In this document: in pieces, positions 46,113-55,927 of the stretch
Layout of the letters: each line of letters starts with the position of its first letter
Numbering within the stretch: the first letter of the stretch is position 1
From: Myripristis murdjan
Taxonomy: Eukaryota > Chordata > Actinopteri > Holocentriformes > Holocentridae
Assembly (NCBI RefSeq): GCF_902150065.1
Contig: NC_043995.1
Span: 27,144,501 to 27,208,500, forward strand
Reading direction: 5' to 3'
DNA length: 64,000 nt
Made by a program: the position numbers and the translations under genes
The notes under the pieces: generated by a model
The model's database searches: none
Seen by the model: the letters and a program-made list of their open reading frames with translations, nothing else
What the model was told of the DNA's origin: nothing

Positions 46113-47511
46113 ATGAAACTGCCTCCGCAAACACATGATGCAACAAACAGAAAGGTAAAACAGATCAAACTGCATATGATTAGATGGTTTTATGTGTGCT
46201 ATAGAGTACTGACAATTATTCTGCCATTTAAATGATTGCGCATAGGAATCGTTTTTTGTTTCAAACTGTTACCCCGGGTTAGGCCGTTAGTTCTTCAGTT
46301 ATGCCTGAGAAAAGATGCGTCTGTCTTTTCAAAATATACAGTAAAAATAAATCAACTGTTTCACAAAGTTGATTTTTAAGTTTTACAAAAAATACACCCT
46401 TCCTTTTATAGTCTGTATTTTTTGTACTTCTTCAACGCTCTGATCACACCCGGCCCATCACCTTTCCTGTTTCTCTTGCAGTTCTTGAAGTCCCAGGTAG
46501 AGAAGCGCCGGCGGGAGAGAATGAACTGCAGTCTGGAGCGTCTGAGGTCCATGTTGCTTCAGGAGTCACAGCAACCGGTAAAACTCATTAACTGCACAGA
46601 GAGAGGGAGACGAATTTCTTAGGCACAGAGCATGAAAGGATTCTCATCACACAGAGCTGTACAAATCATTAGAAATTAAATGGTGCTCAAAGATGAACTG
46701 TGAGAACTAAAGAGAATAGACATGCAAAGAATAAATAACTAAATAAATAAATAGTTACATGTTTACATTATATCTTTCACTTATAACAAACAGATGTCAA
46801 ACTATAAGACAAAATTATTCTTATCTTTTTTTGTCATTTTTGTGGAATTCCTTAGAAATATTTTGGGATTGATTATCCTGATCACAAGGTACCACACAGT
46901 TTGTTGCTGCAGGCAGCACAGTGTGAAAGCTGTGAAACACTGTCCATTAACTCACTGCTGCTTTCATGCAGGATGTGACCCACAGAGTGGAGAAAGCTGA
47001 GATACTGGAGCACACGGTGCTCTTCCTGCAGAAAACAGCCATAGGAGACACAAAGACAGCTGCAGGAGGAGGCCAACAACACTCCTTCCAAGACGGCTTC
47101 TCAACCTGCCTGCAGAGAGCTGCTTGCTTCCTGGGACCTCAAGGGAAAGGACTGCGGCTGGCAGCAACGCTGGATGCAACTTTTGCTGCTCGCTTTCCCC
47201 TCTCTGACTCTGGAGGCATCAAAGCTGCAGCTAAAGTCCACTCCTCCAGCTCTCTGCCTCACACAAACTTTTCCCAGCTCAGTCCCCAGACGATGAAGCA
47301 GAAGTCCAAGCTCAGACTGAATGTGCACGCCTTCAGTAGGAACACTGTAGTTCATTCTCAGCAGCTTCCGCTCCATCACTGGTATCCCAGAGTTCCCCAA
47401 CAGCCCCAGAGACCAAATCAGCTTGAGATCAGGGTGGAGAGACGGGCGAGCAAGCAGAGTCCGTCCCGGAGCCCCCCAGTCAGCCAGTCTTTGTGGAGGC
47501 CCTGGCCCTGA
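46113..47511 (+). CDS. her7: Hairy/E(spl) bHLH-Orange repressor, her7/Hes7 type, copy A (diverged basic region)
   Basis: Her7/Hes7 proteins are short-lived nuclear repressors of the vertebrate somite clock. Three exons: 46113-46154 (MKLPPQTHDATNRK), 46482-46577 (basic region and helix 1) and 46972-47511 (helix 2, Orange domain, C-terminus), in phase, 225 residues. Helix 2 is RVEKAEILEHTVLFLQK, the Orange-like region starts near FQDGFSTCLQRAACFLG, and the protein ends LWRPWP, the Groucho-binding WRPW plus P as I remember for mammalian HES7. Exon 3 is nearly identical to copies B and C, but exon 2 differs at 12 of 32 residues from B. The hairy-family proline of the basic region is Ser here (FLKSQVEKRRRERMN), MNR is MNC, and the loop is one residue shorter (DVTHRVEK versus EMTQRRVEK). 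Intron 2 is unlike that of B and C. The frame is open and the splice sites look good, so it may be expressed with altered DNA binding, or be drifting. Confidence 0.82.
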
Positions 47512-48560
47512 TCACAAGACAATCACATGTCAAGCTGAACTTTAATGACTGCAATTTGCTGATAAACATACGTTGTTACCATGTGCATTGTCCCTGAGAC
47601 TTCCTGCAAGGAAGTTTCCCAGCACAGTGTTGTGAACACTGGCCTCTGATCATTTGCCATCATGCTATTGGTTTTGAATGACACATTCAAAGTCTGTAAA
47701 TAATGTAATCATCTTCACATCATTTGTACATGTGCTGTATGTATAACTGAGCTGCTTAGGGTGGTTGTATTTCCTTCTCTTGTCTAATTTAAAAGAATAC
47801 TTCTGAATGAGTTCAGTCAGTGGAGCTGACAGGCACAGGCACTCAGACTGGGAGAGCTTTGGCCTGAAACAATCACCTCCAACACTGAAGCTGTGCCTGG
47901 ATCACACAGCTGAGCTGAGCTGTCCGGCTGGGTTTGCCGTTGTGAAGAGTGGAGTGAGTTTAGAGGTAAGTATGAGGGAGCTGAAGAGGCTGCCTCCTCC
48001 TTCATGTACTGCCACACTCCTCTGTTACCACATGATTTAACATGACATGATTTAAAACCGTGGATTTGACATGAATAATGATTGAGTGTCCATCCATCAC
48101 ATTTTCAGGCACAGGACTTCGGGGTTCACGGCTGGGAGAAGCCACACAGCCCCTCACTCTCACCTTTATGCTGCAGTACCTGCTAGATAAATGACATCTG
48201 AAGCTCTGTGTACAGTATAACTTGTATAATACTGGAATATTTATCCTGTCTATTTTGCACATTAATTTATTCTGGGTTTCTCCCTATGGGGAGCTGCTTT
48301 CTTTTATACAAAATAATAATAAAAAAAAAATAATCATAAAATAAAATGTGTGGCGTCAAATGAATGAAGTGTCATAAGTTGTAAACTGTGGGCAGTTTGT
48401 CTGTTCTGACTTTGACAGCTCTTTTTAGTTTGAGTCAGAGGTGTGAAGCCTAGCCTCCTGCAGAGCTACATCCCTCAGATGTGAAGTCTGGCCAGGAGGT
48501 GAAGACTTCAGTAGCAGTTTGCACCTTGAGGAGATCAAAGAGAGCAGAGCCTCCTTCCCT
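46972..48560 (+). repeat. Segmental duplication arm A (pairs with 55928-57528, inverted)
   Basis: From the start of exon 3 through the stop and about 1 kb of 3' flank, copy A is near-identical to the reverse complement of 57528-55928. The match includes the flank reading GAATGAGTTCAGTCAGTGGA, GTTTGCCGTTGTGAAGAGTG and, at the far end, GGAGATCAAAGAGAG. Similarity weakens at about 48320-48420 and resumes at 48421-48560. Copy B shares exon 3 but only about 60 bases of this flank. Confidence 0.8.
48318..48323 (+). terminator. her7: Candidate poly-A signal of her7-like copy A
   Basis: AATAAA within an A-rich stretch about 805 bases after the stop, in the flank shared with copy C (whose candidate lies at the matching place). 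Confidence 0.35.
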
Positions 48561-49635
48561 CTCATTTGTAAACTCAGTGGATACATCTCCAGAAAAAAAT
48601 TACCTAAAAGACTGTAAAAAAAAAAAAAAAGCAACTTCATCCATCCTAAAACAATCCAAACATAGCCTGCATTATTTCAGCATGCGCCATTCTTATCTTA
48701 TTTCTATGGAATGAGTCTTATTCTCTTGTTAAATTAAGTCTAACAAGGCAGAATATTTTTGTATAACTGTGGCCAGTAGAGAATGCATGCATTGTCTATT
48801 GGCAACATTATAAAGCAACATTTCTCACGTCTGGCGCTTGCAGTTTCACTTTTTTACAGTTTAAATTACATTTCAACAATAATATCACAATGACCCATGA
48901 GCTTGCTTCTGTCAGTGTCAGTTCCTCTACATGTAAGAATTATGTTGAGGTTCCTATTAACTGTTTGCACCATTGTTTTCATGATAGTTAATGCTCCTCT
49001 GGTGTTTCAGCCTCTGACAGCCAGCATGCGTCCAGCTGCTGACAGGCCATCTGTTTTCCACTCGTGTCCGCAGTCGGTTCACAGGAAGTAAAGCGTGTCT
49101 CCACACCTCCGCTGCTCTTTGATGCTCAAACCTCTGAGCGTCTGTCTGGAGAGTCCTGCTCCATTTGCTGCACTGCATTTGTCCTTCACCTGTTATGGCT
49201 CTGAGATTCATCCCTTCCTTATTTTTGCCATTTTTTCAAAGTCTTTAAACACTGAGTTCATTCAAGCATGCACTTAAGGGTAGACCCACCTTGGCTGATT
49301 TTTGTTTTTCCTCACCATATCCGCGGATGAGTTTGTGAGCTGCCATGATTGGCATAAATTCATATTGTTTAATAAATTCAGTAAAAATGTCTCCATAAAG
49401 TAGACTACTAATTAGGCTTATTTTCTGAAAATAAAAGGCTATTTTTGTTTTGTTTATGGTAATTGATGTTTGCCTTATGGTGTGAAGTTCAAAGTTTACC
49501 ACTGCATTATTGGATGAACAGGTGATGTATGCTACAGTTCTGTTCATATGGGTTTCCAGCGCGTGTATATGTGCGCTCTCCAAAATTTACACATCAGGTG
49601 GACAAAGGGGGGTGGGTGGGGCGGGGGGTGTTCTC
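48561..49635. other. Intergenic, downstream of copy A
   Basis: I see no gene, RNA or repeat of note here; the sequence is ordinary AT-rich intergenic DNA up to the first Notch-type module. Confidence 0.45.
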
Positions 49636-49850
49636 TGCTCTTTCTCGTGGGAAAAAAGAAAAGCGAGGCCGCATTTGCACTTTATTACCTGTTAGGACTG
49701 ATACATCATTAGAAAAGTGTGTGGAGGTTTGGCGACTCTCAGGTTCCCACAAACACACGTTGCTCTCTCAAACGCCTGTTGCCTCGTTTTGTTTTACTTT
49801 CTTACACACTGTTTTTTCCAAGTTAATGAGGGCAGAGCCCATGCGTAAAA
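49636..49850 (+). promoter_or_regulatory. Notch-type module M1 (paired RBPJ sites plus TGCGTAAAA)
   Basis: CGTGGGAA at 49646-49653, TTTATTACCTGTTA at 49681-49694, GATACAT at 49700-49706, TTCCCACA (TGTGGGAA on minus) at 49744-49751 and TGCGTAAAA at 49842-49850. CGTGGGAA and TGTGGGAA are the classical high-affinity RBPJ/Su(H) sequences. The same order recurs in M2 on plus and in M3 and M4 on minus. It lies about 1.7 kb upstream of copy B. Function is inferred. Confidence 0.6.
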
Positions 49851-49997
49851 CCACCCCTTAGACTGTGCCGAGTTTCAAACAAAAATGTCCTAACAGAAAT
49901 GCATCTATTTAAGGGTTTCATGTAACTAATTTTAATAGTACTTTTTCTTTTGAAAGAAAAATTAAGGCTACATATTTTCTCATTAAATATCTCTCGA

Positions 49998-50023
49998 TTT
50001 TTTTTTTTTTTTTTTTTTTTTTT
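49998..50023. repeat. Poly-T tract
   Basis: About 24-26 consecutive T between modules M1 and M2. Confidence 0.85.
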
Positions 50024-50274
50024 AAATAAAATCCATGTAGAACCATGGCTTCCGGGACGCATGTCAGGCAGTCGGATATGGGGATAACCCGGTTTCTGAA
50101 AATGACTTTCTCCACAGTATGGTAGTTTCCAGGGGGCAAAGGCGTGTGGCAAGTCGTGGTATATTTCTCAGACTGCATGGCAACATTTATTGCCTTTATT
50201 TATTGTCTAGTTGCAGCGTATTGCCGTGTAACACATGCAGACCAAGTTGGTTGAGTGTGAGAGAGGGCTTATCC

Positions 50275-50514
50275 AGCTCTTTCTCATGGGAAAACTGAGC
50301 GGGAGGCTCTGATCACACTTTATTACCTGTGAGAATCGATACATGGAGTGTTGAGGACTGGAGGTGGCTCTCAGGTTCCCACACGCACACTTTTACACCT
50401 CATACCGAAATGAGTCCTTATCTGTAATTGACGTAAATGAACGACATAAAGAATTTGCCCAACAGATTTTCCAGATTTTTACAGAACCGTGCGTAAAAGG
50501 AGAGATTTTACGCA
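50275..50514 (+). promoter_or_regulatory. Notch-type module M2 with inverted TGCGTAAAA pair
   Basis: CATGGGAA at 50285-50292, TTTATTACCTGT at 50319-50330, ATCGATACAT at 50335-50344, TTCCCACA at 50376-50383, then TGCGTAAAA at 50490-50498 and its reverse complement TTTTACGCA at 50506-50514. The pair forms a 27-base near-palindrome. The module lies about 1.1 kb upstream of copy B, before the promoter block at 50724-50885. Confidence 0.6.
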
Positions 50515-50723
50515 CGCCGCCGCTGTTGTTCTTTTGTAGTTTATAAAGCTGAAATCATTTACTGTCAAAGTGAGCCGTTGAGAAGGTCGTAGTGAAATAG
50601 TTCATGATTTCCACTCGTTACTCCACACTGTGTTTTGGTCTAAAAAGCGGCCTACGCACACGCCGTCAGTTATAATGATGACATGGGAGCTTTGTGCCAC
50701 AACACCCACCGTCACGCATGGCA

Positions 50724-50885
50724 GAGCGTCACGCTGTGGCGGATGTGTTCATTGTTTCCTTCACATGCAAATAAGTGGCACTAGTGGGAGCAGATAGCAC
50801 CTTCTATGGGCGCGTGCCACCCACACCCGACGAGACACGTGCCCGCAGATTAGTGAAGGGACCCACCGCGCGCCACTCAGTCTAC
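50724..50885 (+). promoter_or_regulatory. Conserved promoter block P-B of her7-like copy B (Hes-type sites)
   Basis: About 160 bases that match, inverted, 59072-59235 upstream of copy C. Shared parts include GCGTCACGCTGTGGCGGA/GCTTCACGCTCATGTGGCGGA, CATTGTTTCCTTCACATG, ATTAGTGAAG and GCGCGCCACTCAGTCT. Sites: GGCACGCGCC on the minus strand near 50809-50818, the class-C Hes/hairy site, and CACGTG at 50836-50841. Both would suit Her autorepression. It lies 500-670 bases before the copy B start. Confidence 0.55.
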
Positions 50886-51272
50886 TTTGATGTTGTAAAT
50901 GCTCCAAGAGACGAGATTAGGAAGAAATACAAACTGAGAAATTAAAAAGAAACACATAAAATTCTAAAATATATTAAACTAACTCTGATCTGAATTTGAT
51001 GATTTAGACAGATGATTATTTTCCTCTGCCCCGAGTTTCTAATAATGTGCAGGTCTTTCCACAGAAACCCAAAATATGAGATACACATTTAATATTTGTC
51101 ATACATAATAAACATGGTGAAGCTTAGTCTACTGACCAAAATACATGTTGTTATTGTTTTTTTTTTTATATATTATTATTTATTTAAGTAGGCTACTCTT
51201 ACCTCCTGTGATCAGAATGGGGAATGGGCGGGTGGTGGTGGGAGGAGCCTGAGGTTACAGCCCACCTAGGCG

Positions 51273-51280
51273 TTTAAAAG
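51273..51280 (+). promoter_or_regulatory. her7: TATA-like element of her7-like copy B
   Basis: TTTAAAAG, 109 bases before the start codon, in a segment (CCCACCTAGGCGTTTAAAAG) that aligns with the CATAAAAG promoter of copy C. Sequence from here to the ATG is closely shared by B and C. Confidence 0.5.
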
Positions 51281-51388
51281 CCCTCACTGCCCGGACTGAG
51301 GTTACACAACCTCCTCTGGCAGGAGAACGAGCTGACACAACTGAATCCACCCCTGGATGAATTATCTGATTGCAGTTCTTGGACTACA

Positions 51389-52507
51389 ATGAAACTGCCT
51401 CAGGAATCAGAGGATGCAAAGACCAACTGGAAGGTACTTGTATGATTTAATTATATTTTAGGCTGCAAGTTATACGTTATTTTCCTGTAATTAAATGTTA
51501 CATATGATACTGCAAATATTAAATGCTATATATATTATTGTTTGAAATAATATCAGCATATATAATAAGATATAGACCACGCATTTTTTTTTTTTTTTTT
51601 TTTAAACAAATACCTCTGTCGTTGGAATCCTGAGAGGATTGTCTGTCTATGATCGCATTTGGCAAAGCCAGCTTCGTCTATCTGTGTTTTTCTACTTAGA
51701 CAAAAGTCTGACCTCCTTCACCTCATAGTCAATTTATACTTTGGCTTGTCTCTCGTAGCTCCTCAAACCTCAGGTGGAGAGACGGAGGAGGGAGAGAATG
51801 AACCGAAGCCTGGAGAGCCTGAAGGCCCTTCTGCTGCAGGGGCCAAAACAACAGGTAAGAGCCATAGCAAAACCTCCCACTGCACAAGATAACAAGTTCT
51901 TACTGAAGGAAGCCATTTGAAAGCTTTGAAAGACCGCCCATTAAATTATTATTTTGTTTTCTAGGAAATGACTCAGCGCAGAGTGGAGAAAGCTGAGATA
52001 CTGGAGCACACGGTGCTCTTCCTGCAGAAAACAGCCAAAGGAGACACAAAGACAGCTGCAGGAGGAGGCCAACAACACTCCTTCCAAGACGGCTTCTCGA
52101 CCTGCCTGCAGAGAGCTGCTCACTTCCTGGGACCTCAAGAGAAAGGACTGCGGCTGGCAGCGGCGCTGGATGCAACTTTTGCTGCTCGCTTTCCCCTCTC
52201 TGACTCTGGAGGCGTCAAAGCTGCAGCTAAAGTCCACTCCTCCAGCTCTCTGCCTCACACAAACTTTTCCCAGCTCAGTCCTCAGACGATGAAGCAGAAG
52301 TCCAAGCTCAGACTGAATGCGCACGCCTTCAGTAGGAACACTGTAGTTCATTCTCAGCAGTTTCCGCTCCATCACTGGTATCCCAGAGTTTCCCAACAGC
52401 CCCAGAGACCAAATCAGCTTGAGATCAGGGTGGAGAGACGGGCGAGCAAGCAGAGCCCGTCCCGGAGGCCCCCAGTCAGCCAGTCTTTGTGGAGGCCCTG
52501 GCCCTGA
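51389..52507 (+). CDS. her7: Hairy/E(spl) bHLH-Orange repressor, her7/Hes7 type, copy B
   Basis: Three exons in phase: 51389-51433 (MKLPQESEDAKTNWK), 51759-51854 and 51965-52507, 227 residues. Exon 2 gives LLKPQVERRRRERMNRSLES, an intact hairy-type basic region with the family proline, and helix 1 LKALLLQ. Exon 3 gives helix 2 RRVEKAEILEHTVLFLQK, the Orange-like region and a long Ser/Gln/Pro-rich tail that ends LWRPWP for Groucho/TLE binding. Both introns are short (325 and 110 bases), as expected for a fast-cycling clock gene. Upstream lie two paired RBPJ modules, a Hes-site block and a TATA-like box. It is in tandem with copy A and convergent with copy C, about 4.5 kb away. Assignment to her7 rests on the KLLKPQVE-like start, the WRPWP end and overall layout; another her paralogue of the same clade is possible. 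Confidence 0.85.
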
Positions 52508-52802
52508 TCACAAAACAATCACATGTGAAAGTGAACTTTTATTGACTGCAATTTGCTGATAAACATACGTGGACATCATGTGTGTTTTTCCAACACTGAC
52601 ATTTTCAATGTACCATTTGAACTCAGGTCTCCTGATGTCCATACATTCTGAATGATAAATCTGTAAATAGTATAATGTTATTATAATAGGAACACATATG
52701 CTGCCATGGCCTTTACAGACCAAATGCCTGTGTTGCTTTTGTCATATTTATGAAGACTCTTCGAATCTTAATTTATTTTATTTTATTTTCCTTTGTAGAT
52801 TA

Positions 52803-52808
52803 AATAAA
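52803..52808 (+). terminator. her7: Candidate poly-A signal of her7-like copy B
   Basis: AATAAA in the context GATTAAATAAAATC about 295 bases after the stop. The 3' flank of copy B departs from those of A and C about 60 bases after the stop. Confidence 0.5.
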
Positions 52809-53320
52809 ATCAAATTGTCAAACTGTGTATTTATTCTTTAGTTGTCAGCTGGCACGTGTCTAAACGGCTTAAGTGTGGACTCGTGTTCGCACTTGCAGGA
52901 CAGAAAAGGTGAAACGCTCCAGTGACGTTTCACACATCCTCAGTTTTCTTTGAAACAAAACAAGGTAACACGTGCCTCATTTTAGTGGCTTTTCGGGGAA
53001 AAATGTCTTTACTCACTTGCATAACCATCAGTAATAAAAACGTTCATTATTACCAGTGTTTTACACTTTACAACATGACCGCACAGGTAGTATTTCAGTT
53101 TGAAAGCAAAGTTGTGAGACCAAACCGTGTTTTATTCTGTGCGTAAAAGTTACCATTTCGGTGCGTAATTTCCACACACTCACACTGGCCTGCTCGCCAG
53201 CGACACAGAGAAACGAACACTTGCCTTTCTTGAAGTAGATTAATGAAATGCACACTGTTGCTGGGGCAATATCAGTATTAATTCCACCAATCAAATTCAC
53301 GAAAAATGTTAAATTGCCTG

Positions 53321-53545
53321 TGCGTAAAACTGAGATTTTACGCAGGTAGGCTACTGAATCTGCCCCTTTGGTAACCTAAATTCAAACCATGGAGCGGTTC
53401 TTAAAACCTGTAGCTAATTTGCATTTCAATCGTCGGAATGTGGTACCCGGCCCTTCCCCAAGCACTCTGCAATGATGCATCAGTTGTAACATTAAAGTGT
53501 AAATGCGGTGTCATTTTAGATTTTCCCATGAGAACGAGCTGCAAA
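53321..53545 (-). promoter_or_regulatory. Degenerate Notch-type module M5 with inverted TGCGTAAAA pair
   Basis: Read on minus: CATGGGAA (TTCCCATG at 53523-53530 on plus), then an AAATG...CTTTAAT core that aligns loosely with the TTTATTACCTGT core of M3, and no clear second RBPJ site. About 100 bases further on are TTTTACGCA (53336-53344) and TGCGTAAAA (53321-53329) as an inverted pair, nearly the same arrangement as in M2. It is the least conserved of the five modules. Confidence 0.4.
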
Positions 53546-54578
53546 ACGCTCTACGTGATTTAATGGTGGCGACACTTCTTCGTTTGTCAAAATTAAAGTT
53601 AACATAGGCCCACGATGTCTTTTGTGTAATTATTTTTTATTGTTATCCAGATACTCCACAGTGACTAAATTGAGGACGCGCAGGGGCGAATACATCATCT
53701 TGTCCCACGCTGATTTCTATACATCTAACCTCAATGCTATCTATCTGCTTCTTTCATAAATGCGCATCTGTGGCTTGTACCTGCACTTAAATAGTTGAAC
53801 ACATAAGTGGACAATATTCATTTGTGTTTTGAGAATTTAAGTGGAAGGTTGTACTGACAGGCAAGACAATTATTACGCACTGTCACACACACACTGTTAA
53901 GGTAAGGTACAAACATATTACACAAACATTCCAGCAAGATGAAGCTACCAGTGAAATAATACCAGAGTTAATATCACACAATTACTCATCATTTGCTAAA
54001 AAATGAGAGTGGACAGTGCACACCCCCTTAATAATTCTATTTATTTTGACATGTTGGGTAGAACAGATGCTTATCAAGGATATCTGAGTAGCCAGTTGAA
54101 ATATCAATGAATGAAGCGTGCCATGTGCCATTTTCTCTATTCAGTTAACCAACGCAGGACAGCAATTTCAGAGCAGATTCCGCCAACATGTCTCCTGTAT
54201 TTGATGCAAAACTCAGCCTTTGATCTTCAGCTGACGCGTGCAGACTCACCAGACCGTTTCACACCTCTGATTCAAACACGCGCCACTGAGTCTGCATACA
54301 AATAACCACATAACACCCGATTTCACACCACAGCACGACATGCAACAATGCATTTGGGGGCTGGGCTGGAATTTGAGGTCTTTAAAAAAAAAAAAGATCT
54401 ACCGTATTCTTAAATGTAAGGCTAGTAGCCTAATAGCAGAAAATCAGTGGCAGTATCAGCGGTATGTAAGTGGGAGGAAGAAAAGGAAGACAGGGAGGCA
54501 AGTCAACACGGGCCCAAATTCCATGTTAAATTTTTCATGGTCGATTTTAAGCGGCCTGAGGTACAACAAGGGTCTTTG

Positions 54579-54820
54579 TGCGTAAAATCTGCGCGTACAG
54601 CTGTGAACTTGGCGAAGCAGAAGACTTGGTAAATGAATAGTCAGTGTTATACATTAAAACAAAATGAACTTTTCTCTGTAAATATCGCAGCCTGGTGCTA
54701 TGTGAAAGGCGAAGTAGTGGGAACGCTCTCACCTCCACACACTCCTCTCAAAACGTACCAATCTTAACAGGTAATAAAGTGCAAATGCATCCGCGCTCCA
54801 GTTTCTCACGAGAAAGAGAT
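54579..54820 (-). promoter_or_regulatory. Notch-type module M3
   Basis: Read on minus: CGTGAGAA (TTCTCACG at 54803-54810 on plus), TTTATTACCTGTTA (54765-54778), a diverged second site (AGTGGGAA on plus at 54716-54723) and TGCGTAAAA on the plus strand at 54579-54587. The order and spacing match M1, M2 and M4. It lies in the spacer between B and C. Confidence 0.5.
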
Positions 54821-55544
54821 GAGAAACTCTCTCCCGGTTTAGCCTTTAGTCTGTTGATGTGTGACTTTTAGACAGTAAATAGACCTGCAGTGGCTAAAAC
54901 GAACAAAACAAAACCTCCTCTCTGTTTCTGAGTAAACTACTGATTTTACAAAGTGAATAAAACAGCATGCACACTCCAACATGTGAGGGACAAATGTAGT
55001 GCAGGGCTGGAGAGCCTGACACCCTCCAGACAAATGCTGATCCGTTTGAACATCAAAGGAAAGTGGAGGTGTCAAGACACGCTTTACATCGTGGGAACCA
55101 ACACTGGACACCAGTTGGACACAAAATAATGACCTGTCAGCAGCTGAGGCCTGTGGATAAATTGCTGTGATACGAGGGGTCTGCTATAGTGACTTATAAT
55201 GTGCCTAGGGTTTATACTTTGAAGTCATTATAATTTATAGTGACCGCATGATACACTAGGCCTATTTTATGGTATTCTTACATAATCCGGTGGTGTAATA
55301 TTCTGCAGGGGGTTGTTGCGGGCCTGTGGTACCTCATATAGAAATTAATTTTATTTTGCCATAATGAATAGTTTTTTCTTATGTGCCGTGGTATTGCAAT
55401 AGGATTTTTAGATACTATAGATACTGTAATTACATTTAGTAGCTGCATGATATTGTAGTCGTTATCATGTGGTGGTTTTGCTTTGACATGTACAATATAC
55501 AATACTGTTTAAATGACAAGAAAAAATTTCAGAGAAAGGAATAT

Positions 55545-55582
55545 TGATGATGATGATGATGAGGAGGAGGAGGAGGAGGAGG
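55545..55582. repeat. (GAT)n-(GAG)n trinucleotide repeat
   Basis: About five GAT units followed by about seven GAG units. Confidence 0.85.
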
Positions 55583-55927
55583 TACACTATATGTACTCTA
55601 TAAAATTACCTCAATAATATAACGGAAGCCTACCACCTCAATCTTAAACTAATTTTCTCTCTTTACTGACAGCAACACTGCACAAACTCATTTTGTTTGA
55701 GAACTCACTGAAGATTTCAAGCTCATTGCAGGTTAAAATAAAAAAAAAAGACAAGAATGGTACACTGAAACAAAAAGGATCATGTCTCAATACTGAAATA
55801 TGCTTTAATTGTTGGCTGATATTGCTTATTTAACAGTCTTTGAGGATAACTTTTGAAAAAGCTGTCATGTAGGCTATATAAAGGCTCATCCTCCTGGAGT
55901 TGTAGCCAGTAAAGTTATAAAACAGAG

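Larger units (their letters stand above)
52809..55927. other. Central spacer between convergent copies B and C
   Basis: No coding exon recognised. It carries modules M5 (53321-53545) and M3 (54579-54820), an additional TGCGTAAAA at 53140-53148, a near-match GTGCGTAATT at 53161-53170, and a (GAT)n/(GAG)n repeat at 55545-55582. Confidence 0.5.

Noticed and set aside
47101-47400. Minus-strand open frames across her7 third exons (also 51941-52396 and the copy C equivalent)
   Set aside because: Antisense shadows conserved only because the exon itself is conserved among the copies.
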